DNA of 64,000 nt from Apteryx mantelli (GCF_036417845.1 NC_089978.1:124092183-124156182), one strand, 5' to 3'; positions 48,001-58,089 are shown, counted from the stretch's first letter. Numbers and translations are program-made. The notes: generated by a model from the letters alone, not told the origin.

Positions 48001-51000
48001 TCTAGTTGACGGGAATAAGCACAATTCAACCTCTGCCCTAGTTTAGTGCTAATTATTCCATTTTAAAATTAGTAGATGATAATAAAATTATAGAATAAAA
48101 TAAAAACAGTATTATGATTTTCAGGCCCTCAAGGTGGCCATGGCCATAGAGTGATAGAGATTACAAATTTTCTGTCCTGCTGTCTCAGGTGAATATCAGG
48201 GGCTAGGGAGTGACTTCTAGTGCTAAAGTGGTATCTTTCTGGGACCCTAAAAATTTGACAAAACTGATGATTTACTTACATTGCTTGTGCTTTATTCCAG
48301 CCAAGGATTTCTGTTTTACTAATTTACATACAAATGTTTGCAGATGGCTATACTCCAGGAAGTCGAGCTGGACTTGGTTTAATTGTAGTCCCTACTGTGA
48401 TCTTATTGCCACTTCAATACCTTCTATTTGGAATGGGTGAGCATTTGTTTATTCACCAGCTCAAAAATATACTGATAGATACAGTGATAGATAGATACAC
48501 ACTCCCCCTCAACTCACATAACCTGCATGATATTTTCATCCTTCATAAATAGGTGCTATGATAACGTGCTGGGTTTCTGACCTTCCTACTATCTCAAAAC
48601 AACATGTTTATCCTGATTTTGTTTGGCTCAGGTGTTACAGGGAAGAGGTATAAGTTATCTTCCTGGAAAACAGGATTTAGTGTAGGATGTCTAAGTGTTT
48701 TCTGCTCTTCCTTTCTGGGTCTTGGAACTGGGATGAATAATTAACTCTCAAAATGGTGGGGTTTTATTGTTGTTTTTTTTTTTATGCCTATGGTTTATAT
48801 ATATAAAAATATATAAATATAAATAAATAAATATATAGATAGATAGATATTAAAAAAAAATGCTTTAAGGAAAAAAAGCCCGGAGTAACTTGCTTAGCTT
48901 GTTTTGTAAACACTGGCTGGCTAAGCCTGGGATTTAGGAGAACCTGATTCCTAGCTTTGTGTGAATGATCTAGCTTTCGTTTCCCTATAGTTAATCTTTA
49001 AAATTACAGGTTTTTTTTCTCTCCCCCCCTTTCCCAGTTTTGGATAGTCTGTCAAAAACAGCATATGCTCTGATAGGTTTGGAATCTCTTGGTTATATAA
49101 CTGCTGTGGCTGGTTTTGCACTGTGTGTCTCAGGTAAGAAGTTTATCTTCTGTAAAAGTGTGTTTTTACCTTTTGTCTATACCTGATGGGAATGTTTTTT
49201 GGTAACACTAGAATGCTGTCAGAATGGCTTCACTACATTGTGTTTTAGCAATAGAACTCTTGTAACTATACTTTAGGACTACTGTGTTAATGCTGTTTTA
49301 TCTGATGAAGGAAGAATAGCCCAAAGGCACTATTACATACACTGGTTTCATTAGTATGGCTATATCCAGCATGACTGCATCCTATGAGCAGCTGCCTTTA
49401 AAATCAAACAAACAAAAAATAAACAAAGAAAAACACTTTATACATTTATTTATTTTGCAATACTGAGAACACTAAAGAGTCACCCCAAACCGCTATTGAC
49501 TTTTATTATTACATTATTCTTACTGTGGCCTACAACCCCCCCAGAAACCCAAATAGAGCCATAATCAGTTTCTCATACTCAGATGAATAAATCTCTTGCT
49601 AATCTCTGCTCGGTACATGAGTGATAACTGAATTGCTGGGAATGCCTATCATTGCATTTGCCTTGCACTGTTTCAGAAACAGCAAATTAGGAAGGAATCT
49701 TGAACTGTTAAAGTTTAGTAATGGCTGGCATTTTGTTTCAGCCTTGAAAAATAATCCCTGTTGAAAAGGAACACCAGCTAAACACAGCACATAGCAACCC
49801 CCCTTCTCCCTTCTACCCCTTCCTTTGTCCTCTCCCTTCCTTCTCCTCTTGAGGAGCTCACAAGTAGTTGCAGTGATTCCATGTCCCAGGAAACATGGAT
49901 CATAAAGATCAGAGAACAAGAAGTTTCTGAAATGGGATCTGGTTGGGTTGTAACAGCCAATTTCTGCTCTGGGGTGTTGTTGTAAACTTGAAGCATTCCT
50001 ATTATCTTTGGCAGATTTACTTCAGATCTACGTATTCTTCTCCCTTCTTCCCCTTTTAAATTCATTTTTTCACTGTTTTATCAATAATAGTATTGTATTC
50101 TGTAATGCCATTATAGTTTTAAACAATTGGGATTGAAGATGTAAGCTTAAATTGAAAAATTAAATAATGAAATAATGTCTTCAATTGCAGTGAATGACAG
50201 AATATTACAGCTAAACTATTACCAGGATGAATCAGTAAAAGCCTTTGTATAATTAAAGAACATATGCAGAAAAAGAGATGCAGAAATAGTTCTGGGATAG
50301 CTTTGAAAGATGAATTAGATTACTTCTGTTTTTATCAGGCTTACTTATTTCAGTATTCAGTTCTATCTGAAAATGTTTGCTTTAACTTGTGTCAGATGAT
50401 ATTTCTTTGTATCTTGTTTTTAACAGCCTGTCCTGTGTTACACGGGTCTGTTGTGATTGCTGGCTTAGCTATTATGGCTATTGGAGCTTTGCTTAGTCTG
50501 GTTTATGTGTGTTTTGTGGGTAAGTAGCACGTAATATTCTGCTCTTTTTTTTTTTTTAAACCACTTTAATGAAATATTCAGAGGAACAATTTTCTGTACT
50601 ATACTTTCTGGAGGTACACATAGCTTATTTAGATATAAGGCGTGGTCTCACAATTCCATAGTTTAACAAAAATTACTGAAAAGTTAACTGTGTGTAGGTA
50701 TTGGCTTTGTTTCATGGAGACTGTGGGGAATCTGAGTGCAAAATTCTAAATACAGCTCATCATCATAATCTGTCCTGAGGTCAACACGGCCAGGTTTCTT
50801 AAGTAAGAGTGTTTTAAGCTCTAGGATAAAAGTTGCTGTTTCTATGTTCTGGAGTTAAACAGTTGCCTAGCTGAGGCAAGGAACTAAAAGAGCAAAAGGA
50901 ATTCAAGGATTCTATAGAGTGGTCTGTGGGATTGTGCAAACAAAAGCTTATTGCAGATACACTCGGAATATGAGTTTAAAGAAGTAAAGTCTGCCTAATG

Positions 51001-54000
51001 ATTTCCACTGCCTATATGGAACTTTTATTTAAGGGAGATTTGAACATAGACCTTTAATTTTATCAAATCCTGTTTTTCTTATGCTTCATTTTAAAAGTGG
51101 GAGCAAAGAATAGCAATACTTTGTTTCAGAAACCTGTCAATTCATCTGGTCTCAAAGAGAAGAAAACTTAAAGGTATAAAAGGCAATCAGGCCTGCTAAG
51201 TAACCAAAAAGCACATCAATGCTGTTAAAAGGGATGTGGTGCAGACATCTGTAGGCTAGCATACCACAGCATAATGCTATGTGGACTTTATGGTTTGGTT
51301 CTGAGAGCAGAGTAGCTTTATTTGCTTTGAGCTGTGCATGAAGGTTCTTCAGACAATGTGTTACTTTGGACACAGAATTATATAGGTGAAGATACATTGC
51401 TTCCAGACTAGTGCTGACTTACGTACAGTAAGCTCAGGGTTGTCTGCATTGGCGTATGCAGTCTTCCAGGTTTAGTGTGTGCAATCTATGTGTGGGTATG
51501 GGAATTCCACTAAAGAAAAAATTAAGGCAGAAGGCCTAATATACAAGATGGATGGAAGCCAGTCAAAAATGTAACAGAGGTGAAGCTAGCCTTTTAACAA
51601 TGATAAAAGTAATTTTTATTGACATTATAAGCTACTTGTTTATACTTCCTTGATGCTATGTGGTAATGGTCTGCATAAATCTTGCACTTGTACTTTGATT
51701 ATGCTGGCTGAAGAGGTTGAACATGACTGTAATAGGTAGATTCCAACATCCCAAACAATCACAAAACTGAGTGCAGCATAATTAATTTCTAGAGCTAAAT
51801 GCCTTAACTGTGTTAATTCACAGATTGCATATGATAAGAATATTCAGCTCCTAAACAGAAAAGTGCTTGGAGGCTGTTAGGATATACAGGTCATATTAAG
51901 TAGTTTTGGGTAAGGAAAGCTGCAATCTTGTGTTATTACTGTGTTCCAAGTTTTATTGGTAGATACTTTTATTCCATTGGTCATGGAATTTGTTCATCTG
52001 TCTGCTCAATTCTTAATTTTTTTCTTGGCAATTATTTTAGGTTCCCGCATAAGAGATCATCAACCTCCAAGGGTAAGCTTAAAGTTAATAAATTTGGGGT
52101 GACTAGATGGCTCAGGGGATTATAGTGAGATACTGAGCCTTTCTTCAGTAGTTCGAATTCAGACCAGGTTGGTAGCAAGCAAAAGTTCTGGCTGTGTAAC
52201 ACGTCTCATGTTGAGTGAGTTGGTGGTCTTCACTGTCCCTACTGAGTGTGTCAATAGTACTGTAATTGCCACCCTAGCAGCTGGCATACCCAAGAGCTAC
52301 TCCAACTGTTGTGCCCCAATGGAGTCTCAAGGGCTGTCGCAAAAAGGTAGCAAGTGTGAAGGGAATCTTGATGTTCCTTTTGCAATGTGCTCTTTTCACA
52401 TTATTTTATAAAGACTTTTGGTTAATGTCTTTTTTGTTATGGCAAATGCGGATTACTGCTGAATTTTTTTATACAGGTGACCTATATAAAAACTAAATCT
52501 TAATTTTTTCTAAAGCTTTTTACTCCAGAATTCTTTAATGTTCTCTTAAATTCCCAACTATGCAAATGCTGTTGCCTTGATTATCCCCTCCCTTCCCCCT
52601 CCATAATGCCCCTTAATATTGATGAGACCATCTGAAAGCAGTGTGTCTGTCTTTAGGTCGCACAGAATAAATGAAAAAGTACTTGTTTTTTTTTTTTTAA
52701 AGACTCTTTTTAGTCAATTTTTTGATTCTAGAGTAATAATTCCTCAAACAGTTGTTTTCATAGACTTGCACTGTATTTTCTAGTGGTCCACAAATGTGAA
52801 CAGCCTGTTTTCTGGAGTTTTGTGAAAGCAAGTAAAAGGGCATAACTATAGAAAATCAGTAAAACTTCCTTGTATCAGGGAAGCAGGACAAATGCTAAGT
52901 CATCCCATTTCATGGCTGCCAGACATCATTTGAGACAAGTTTAGCCCTGTCTCCTGCACTCCACAACTATTGTAGAAAGATGATTTCTAACAATGGGACA
53001 GAACTGACCACAGTTAAGATAACAGAGATTTTTTCCTTTGCTTTTTCTCATCCATTTTCATTTTAAGGAATAATATTTCAGAGGATTGGTCTCTTAGGGA
53101 AGGAAAGTGGTAAGTACATGAAGCTGGAAAAAGAAAAAAAGAAGAAAAAAAAAAAGAGAGAAAGGAGGTGCACAAAGTCCATTCCATTATAAAAACGAGC
53201 TGAGAAGTGTATTACAGAAACACTTCTTTCAAAATGCAGTACTGCCTTTAAAGTAGCATGTTCATGTTTACTTGTAGAACGGAAGCAAACTGGGCAAGGA
53301 GAGATTTGTTTTCTTCCTATTTTATAAGAAAGCCTTGAGATATGAACCAACATGCTAAACCTTTGTGGAACTCCTTTCTCTTTATGAGCTATTCTCTGTA
53401 TGAGCTGGTTTCACAATGCAGCAAGGATTTGACAAAGAAATGGTTGCAATTTAGTATGTAGTACTAAACACCATGTTAGTGCATGAATTGGAGAAGGAAA
53501 TGAAATCTAAAGAAATTTTAAAACTTTGATGTCATTGGGAAGTTCAGCCTCTAAAAATCTGTGTGTTTTTGCAGCTGCAGTTAGTTGAGGGTCAAATACA
53601 AAGTGTTCATGTCACAATAATTTGTGCCCATGAACTTGTGTGAGGATATAGAAAGGAAGTCATGGAAAGACTTGGTGGAAAATTAAGTCTGCTAATATGC
53701 TGCTTGTTTCCATCAAGGACTATTCAGCATATATTGCTGTACTTTGAGGTGATAGAGATGTGAAGGACTTCTGAAAATACCTTTTTATTCTGTGTAATCT
53801 AAAGACTAAGAAAAACTTGCTGTCAGTGGACTGTGCTTTGTTTTGGCACTGGGGCACACTTTTTAAATGATGTCTGTTACTTTCTTGAGGCTGAGGGGGA
53901 AAAGGTGTGTATTTTGAAATCTCTTAATCTTAATCAATTACCTATTAAATTTTTAACACATCTGCAGTTTGCTTGTGTTTCTGATGATTGCCTACCAGAC

Positions 54001-57000
54001 TAAGTGCACAGCTATTTGGTCCATCTCCTGAGGAGATAACACTTGAATGCTTGACAAGTTTTTTTGCTTTTGTTTTGTTTTGTTTTTTTTTAATCATGCT
54101 ATTTTATTCCTAACCACTGATCAAGTTGCAGAAATAATCTGTTACAGTATTACTTCTTAAAACTAGTATCTGCATGCCTTTTGCTGCCACCTAGAGGTAT
54201 TGCATCTGGGAAAAAATGAGATGTGTAGTGGGAAAAAATGACCTGGAGAATGCAGTTCTTGATTTTTTTTTTTTTTTTTTTTTCAGAACTTCAATAATCA
54301 ATTTTATTAACTTTCAGCTTTTTTCATTTTTGTAGAATCACTACTTACTGTATATGTCAATTAGAGTAATTTAACTGTGGCGAGCCAAAAATAAACACGA
54401 AAGCATTTTATACATATATATATATTTTTAAATGTTTTGCAGAAAGCTGTAGAAGAACCATTAAATGGTAGGTGGTGTTCAAGATTTATCTTCTAATTAA
54501 GGGATTAATTTTGGAAATAGATCAAAAAATAGTTCTCACTACAACAGCACTGAGATGGCAGATAGGTATGTCAAGTTATGTGGCTCTGAGTTAGTAAGAA
54601 TTTGCTTCTCAGTGAAATTCTGCCTGGCACTCCTGGCATAAAGAGCCTTGTTTTGCACTTCTGTACAGGTGTGCCAGCTAGCCAGCAGCATTGCTGCCTG
54701 CTCTGGGACAAGCATAGTATCTTAGGATGTTACAGGCACCCCATTTGCTTTGCAAAAAGAGAGCAATTTTTAAGAGGAAAAGTGGGACAGCTCTTGATAG
54801 CTGGTTCTAATTCTTTTTCACGATCATTTATTTCAGTGAAATATTCGTGACTATAGCAAAATCTATCCATGTCACTGTATTCTTTGGATATTTCTTTGGG
54901 TTGGGAAAACTCCACTGTGGTGTTGTGAAATTCTGATAGTGCTTTAAGATGGGGGAAATTTTACAGTGATAGATGGATGGCCCTGAAATATATATATATT
55001 TTAAATATACTGTTCACTAATTGGCATACTGAGAAGTAGTGGCAAGTTATAACCTGTATTTTAGAACTACTGTGAATATTAATTATAAAGCATTTCTTAA
55101 TGTTTGGCTAATTACTAATCCATTTGCTTGGCTTTTAAAGATGCAAAAGGAGTGATGTTAGAACGATGGTGAGTCAAAATACGTCCCCGAATGTTTATTT
55201 TAACTAATGTATGTTTGGGAATTTTGATGTTTAAAGTTATCCAGTGCTAATATGATGAAATTTGGAGTTACAGTGCTGGTACTGTTCTAAGTCAGATTAT
55301 GTTTCACTGAGTAGAAAGAATAAATATTTCCTGTATCATACATAGAGGGCGAATGTGTATTTCTAAGTAGTGATGAGGATGTGTCAGTGAGAGAGAACTT
55401 ATAGGTAGATTTTTTTTTTTTTTAATCAAATGGGAAATGTCATATATCTTGTATGAATGTTTCTTTATGCATATATTGTATGGTGTATGGAACGTTTTCC
55501 TGGGTGGCGTGTGTGTTATTTTATTTTTTAGTTAAACCTTCTCTACCTATTTAATTAGTGATCTCTCATGGAAGGCCACGTGGAAGTGGTTTAAAAGTGG
55601 ATTCTCTCTTCTCCCCCTACTTTAGATGTTATTTAAAATCTCTGGGTTTTGCTAAATTGTTCTTACAGAAATCAGATTCACTTGTTTTTTGTTTTTTTTA
55701 GTGTCAGATGGTAGTGATTTTTAAAAAACAAAACAAAACTGAACCACACCTTTCTCATTTAAGTACTGCTTAAATAACTTGAACATGTTTTTGACAAAGC
55801 AGAGTATTTACGATTTAAAGCTGCAATGTGGTTTCTGCTCATTGGTTATGCTTGATGTTTAAAAGAGTAAGGCCACTCTAAACCTGGTAAATTATTTGAA
55901 AAAAATGTATATTATGCCACTTCTAGAAGGTGTGAATTGACAAGGTGACAGTAAATGAGACACTGGTTAGCCCTAACTGAAATAAGATGTGTCAGTTGAT
56001 TTTAAAAAAAAGGCTTCTTTACAAATACTATGTGCTGCTAGATTTATGTTGCTTGCGACTACTGTTATATGATTCATCCAAATATGCCCTAGGATTGTTT
56101 CCTAAACCAATGGGAACACATGTATTTTTCTGGTACAGAGGACAACTGCATCAATATCTGCTAAATATGTTGATTAAAATGTACCCCAGTTATTATCATT
56201 TGAAGTAGACGGGAAAAGTAAAAGGTAGTTCCTGCTTTAGAAGTGACTATTTCTTATTCTCCTCAGCAGTGCTTTGATACCAGGAAACAAGTAAATACTT
56301 ACAGGTCCATTGCATTCTTTTTCAAAATTTACAAGAAGCTAGATAAGGGTGGGATCAGTACAGTCACCATTTGCTGCTGAAAAACAAGATGGAATTTTGC
56401 TTGGAGATGCAATTTTAAATAAGTTGCCTGCTTCTTCTTGGGTCTCATTCAGGTTTATAACAACCTGCCTCCACTAAAGAGCATTCTGATGCTGAGATAG
56501 AACTTTCAAAAACACAGAAATCTGCTAATTATCAATTTCCTTTTGCTTTTTTTAGGGTAGAATTAGATGCCCGACTGCTTTTTCTGCCTTGAGAGATAGC
56601 TCCTCAAAATAACATATTTTACAGATCAGAGCTGAGGGCTCTGACTCAGAAGCTGGCGGCAGAAATCTTTTGAGCTGTACCTGCTTTCTACCCTAACCTT
56701 CCCTTGAAAACTCACTCACAATCTGCAGGGATAGTTCAGCTGCTGAAGCACATTAGCTTACAATATGGCATGTTTAAGAAACCAGCCTTAGGAGTAAAGA
56801 CAGGACAGGGCAGACAGCTAAGGTTGGAAGCCACTATACTTGTTCCCATTCATGAGTTAGAGTTCCAAAACGTAGTGTTCACTTGTCTGTTGTGGAGAAG
56901 GTGAAACATTGGCTGTCAGTGCTACTCTTCTTTGTTACTGGATGCTAAGCTTGTTTCCAAAAGTTGAAAGAAAAAAAACCACAGTTTTTTAAGCTATAAT

Positions 57001-57099
57001 TTGGACAGGCAGCACAATGTTCCTTGTTAAAACTCTTCCTGAATAATCTTTTTTTTTTTTTTTTTTTTAATTTCTAGTGTAACTAAAGAGAAGAACTGA
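36044..57099 (+). CDS. CD47: CD47, integrin-associated protein (complete coding region, 11 exons)
   Basis: CD47 is a five-pass surface glycoprotein that binds SIRP-alpha and thrombospondin-1, associates with integrins and restrains phagocytosis. The joined exons are 36044-36089, 39957-40304, 44997-45086, 47877-47978, 48344-48436, 49038-49133, 50427-50519, 52041-52072, 54443-54467, 55141-55168 and 57078-57099. They sum to 975 bases: 324 residues plus stop, against 323 in human. Residues 1-18 are a signal peptide, leaving Gln19 as the likely mature N terminus. Residues 19-132 form one V-type Ig domain with Cys41-Cys112, and five membrane segments follow within residues 137-290. Cys33 and Cys260 match the human pair that ties the Ig domain to a membrane loop. 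N-glycosylation sequons are at Asn34, Asn109 and Asn129. The tail contains the conserved KAVEEPLN. The start has G at -3 and no upstream ATG nearby. Confidence 0.96.
36097..36129 (+). repeat. Trinucleotide (TCG)n-(CTG)n-(CCG)n repeat at the start of CD47 intron 1
   Basis: Immediately after the donor there are four TCG, two CTG and about five CCG units. A related CCG run lies in the 5' UTR at about 36024-36036. This is short tandem sequence in a CpG island and potentially variable. Confidence 0.7.
36268..36294 (+). other. CD47: (GGGA)n G-quadruplex-prone tract in CD47 intron 1
   Basis: Five consecutive GGG runs separated by single A lie on the coding strand, about 180 bases after exon 1. This is a short-loop G-quadruplex pattern in the first intron next to the promoter. 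Confidence 0.6.
36885..36898 (+). repeat. G14 homopolymer
   Basis: This is a run of 14 G in CD47 intron 1, just beyond the CpG island. Confidence 0.85.
38592..38690. repeat. Degenerate dispersed repeat with near-palindromic CCCACTGAAGTCACTGG centre
   Basis: The segment (catgaga..tagtcccactgaagtcactgg..gtgtgcttacagtgttaggggctg) resembles an old dispersed repeat common in sauropsid genomes. That repeat is built around CCCATTGACTTCAATGGG followed by a 'gtgcttaagtgtt..gggcc' block. I cannot name the family with certainty. Confidence 0.4.
39957..40304 (+). CDS. CD47: CD47 coding exon 2 (Ig V domain)
   Basis: The acceptor is tttctag and the donor is gtaagt at 40305. The exon encodes SAQLLFSPTTFVERNICNKS.. 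through ..NYSCEVTESNREGETTVEL and RNST. The Ig core residues Cys41, Trp58, Tyr110 and Cys112 are visible. It matches the CD47 ectodomain, including the EVTE..REGET strand and loop used for SIRP-alpha contact. Confidence 0.97.
42140..42222 (-). mobile_element. Possible tRNA-derived/MIR-like SINE relic, CD47 intron 2
   Basis: The + strand reads aaatcagtagcaaagtaagg..atccatgtctgctgacttctatacctctgcactcatc. This resembles the reverse complement of a MIR/CORE-SINE 5' half ('..gtagcagagctgggat..aacccaggtctcctgactcc..'). It is heavily decayed. Confidence 0.4.
43802..43817 (+). repeat. G16 homopolymer
   Basis: This is a run of 16 G in CD47 intron 2, prone to miscounting and to G-quadruplex formation. 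Confidence 0.85.
44997..45086 (+). CDS. CD47: CD47 coding exon 3 (membrane segment 1)
   Basis: The acceptor is ccctag and the donor is gtaagt at 45087. The exon encodes SWFLPVESACIIVLLFLAII.., the first hydrophobic segment. Phases match exons 2 and 4. Confidence 0.94.
46292..46494. mobile_element. hAT-like MITE relic, CD47 intron 3
   Basis: The left end reads gtgattttcagcctttttca (46294-46313). The right end reads ggtcagaggttgaaaactaatc (46471-46492), whose complement gattagttttcaacctctga repeats the left end. Inside, aatttgtagacttctaaaaa pairs with taaacctctaaaagtggtctg. The design matches non-autonomous hAT elements with CAGTGGTTTTCAACC-type termini and is about 200 bases long. A clean target-site duplication is not visible. 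Confidence 0.5.
46971..46988 (+). repeat. (GTTT)n microsatellite
   Basis: Four to five GTTT units follow a run of T in CD47 intron 3. Confidence 0.7.
47425..47535 (-). mobile_element. MIR-like CORE-SINE relic, CD47 intron 3
   Basis: The + strand shows ccctgttcctgtgggaactgaaatg, then ctaagatcacacagtgtcac, then gaagggaattaaacttggactttct. This is the reverse-strand MIR series 'ccattttacagatgaggaaactgag.. aaggtcacacagctagtga.. gaaccca'. The 5' limit is approximate. Confidence 0.6.
47877..47978 (+). CDS. CD47: CD47 coding exon 4 (membrane segment 2)
   Basis: The acceptor is ctttaag and the donor is gtaagt at 47979. The exon encodes SKFETVLHKKISIIIACGIF.. to ..VVGVILFVP. The second membrane segment ends in the conserved ILFVPG/D motif. 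Confidence 0.95.
48344..48436 (+). CDS. CD47: CD47 coding exon 5 (membrane segment 3)
   Basis: The acceptor is tttgcag and the donor is gtgagc at 48437. The exon encodes GYTPGSRAGLGLIVVPTVIL.. to ..YLLFGM. The GLGLIV block is shared with mammalian CD47. Confidence 0.95.
48798..48850 (+). repeat. AT-rich and (GATA)n low-complexity tract
   Basis: Alternating TA, AAAT and GATA units lie in CD47 intron 5. Confidence 0.75.
49038..49133 (+). CDS. CD47: CD47 coding exon 6 (membrane segment 4)
   Basis: The acceptor is ttcccag and the donor is gtaaga at 49134. The exon encodes LDSLSKTAYALIGLESLGYI.. to ..GFALCVS, the fourth hydrophobic segment. Confidence 0.93.
50427..50519 (+). CDS. CD47: CD47 coding exon 7 (membrane segment 5)
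   Basis: The acceptor is tttaacag and the donor is gtaagt at 50520. The exon encodes CPVLHGSVVIAGLAIMAIGA.. to ..VYVCFV. Cys260 (TGT at 50429-50431) aligns with the human loop cysteine that bonds to the Ig domain. Confidence 0.96.
51700..51770 (+). mobile_element. Possible CR1 3'-end relic, CD47 intron 7
   Basis: The segment gaggttgaacatgactgt..aataggtagattccaacatcc resembles the well-known CR1 3' block 'ggttggactagatgacctttaaaggtcccttccaaccc'. The terminal octamer repeats are not clear. This is a weak call. Confidence 0.3.
52041..52072 (+). CDS. CD47: CD47 coding exon 8 (start of cytoplasmic tail)
   Basis: This is a 32-base exon with acceptor attttag and donor gtaagc at 52073. It encodes SRIRDHQPPR, ending in phase 0. 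The QPPR end is shared with mammals. Confidence 0.92.
52098..52400 (+). mobile_element. tRNA-headed SINE relic, CD47 intron 8
   Basis: The head carries an A-box-like block (tagatggctcagggg, 52104-52118) and a B-box-like block (agttcgaattc, 52150-52160) at normal tRNA spacing. The middle resembles a decayed tRNA. A GC-richer body continues to about 52400. The family is not recognised. The element starts about 26 bases after the exon 8 donor. Confidence 0.5.
53127..53165 (+). repeat. A-rich/purine low-complexity tract
   Basis: gaaaaagaaaaaaagaagaaaa-type sequence lies in CD47 intron 8. Confidence 0.7.
54263..54283 (+). repeat. T21 homopolymer followed by CAG
   Basis: Twenty-one T are followed directly by cag, about 160 bases before CD47 exon 9. 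On the opposite strand it reads as AATAAA, about 20 bases, then A21. That is the shape of a retroposed mRNA tail in antisense orientation. Confidence 0.8.
54443..54467 (+). CDS. CD47: CD47 coding exon 9 (microexon)
   Basis: This is a 25-base exon with acceptor ttttgcag and donor gtaggt at 54468. It encodes KAVEEPLN plus one base. The peptide is identical to the mammalian tail sequence, which fixes the call despite the length. Confidence 0.93.
55141..55168 (+). CDS. CD47: CD47 coding exon 10 (microexon)
   Basis: This is a 28-base exon with acceptor cttttaaag and donor gtgagt at 55169. It completes an Asp codon and encodes AKGVMLER plus two bases. KGVM aligns with mammalian KGMM. If the intron were retained, the protein would end ERW-stop. 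Confidence 0.85.
57049..57068 (+). repeat. T20 homopolymer at the CD47 exon 11 acceptor
   Basis: Twenty T are followed by aatttctag and exon 11, so the run is the polypyrimidine tract of the last acceptor. Confidence 0.88.
57078..57099 (+). CDS. CD47: CD47 coding part of exon 11 with stop
   Basis: The acceptor is tttctag. The exon starts TGTAACTAAAG, close to the mammalian last-exon start AATAACTGAAG. Joined to exon 10 it gives C-VTKEKN and TGA at 57097-57099. The total length of 975 bases stays in frame. Confidence 0.8.
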
Positions 57100-57620
57100 A
57101 TCTGCTGCAGAGGTGGGTGATGTGTGGAAAGAAATTCACCGTTGTTTATACACCGTGGCCTTGAAGATGCACTACTCAAAGAGAAGAAATTCAGGAAACT
57201 AGCTGTTCTGCATGTGTGGCAAAAGTGCTTTTGATATAAATGATGTAATTTTGTAGTCACAGCAGCTGTAGCGAGGAACATGTGTGTCTACCCACATCTG
57301 ATCTTTATTTTCTTTTATTATGGTATATATGGTGTGGTTGAGGGTGAGAATATAAAAAGCACTATTTGCCCACCACAGGGTCTTCCTGTAGTATCCTTAG
57401 TGGTATTATTTTTCAAAACCATCATCAGTCACTGCTTTGATAATGGGCCTGCTCAGCCCAAAGATTGCAATACCATTTAGATTGTTTTCTTTATTTGTGT
57501 GCATGGGCAAGGTGTGGTCATATGTCTATGATATGAGCAGGAAGTAGGATTTGTACGAATATTTCTTTTCTGACATTCAGCAGAACTTACAGGAAAAAAA
57601 ATTGCTTATACATGAAATTA

Positions 57621-57626
57621 AATAAA
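57621..57626 (+). terminator. CD47: Candidate proximal CD47 poly(A) signal AATAAA
   Basis: AATAAA lies about 520 bases after the stop codon, with a T/G-containing stretch following. It is a candidate for the short 3' UTR form only. Confidence 0.35.
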
Positions 57627-58089
57627 TACAAAGTTTACTCCCAGGTCTTCTTAAATGTTTACCTGAGTTATCCTAATTCCACAAAACAGTAATATTCCTC
57701 TCTTTAGACAGTAGTCATGTATGCTCTGGTGGCCAATATTTTAGTCCAGTGAGAGAGCTCTCTGTGCCTCTTTTCTTTTATTCTTTGATGAAACATTGCT
57801 CAGCTGTTGGAGCCAAATTCTGCACTGGAGTTACAGAGCATAGCACCTAGTAATTTTCATGCTGAATATGATTCTTATGTTTGTTCATATTGTATAGTGT
57901 GTGGTACTGGAACCAATTTCAGACTTTCTTAACAGTGGGTTCGTAAAATACATTGGTACTTCAGAAAAGTAGGAATTGTCCTATTTAGCTTAATTTTTAA
58001 CAGAGTTTTTAAATCTGCTTTCTTGAATGGAAATAGGGGCTAAATTATTTCTGACCCATGTTTGTGATGCTGTCTTTATGTCACAAATG

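Noticed and set aside
54287-54310. Candidate alternative CD47 terminal exon after T21-CAG
   Set aside because: The short mammalian-type tail is better explained by joining exon 8 to exon 11. The T21 tract has an equally good explanation as an antisense poly(A) tail. Kept only as a finding to test.
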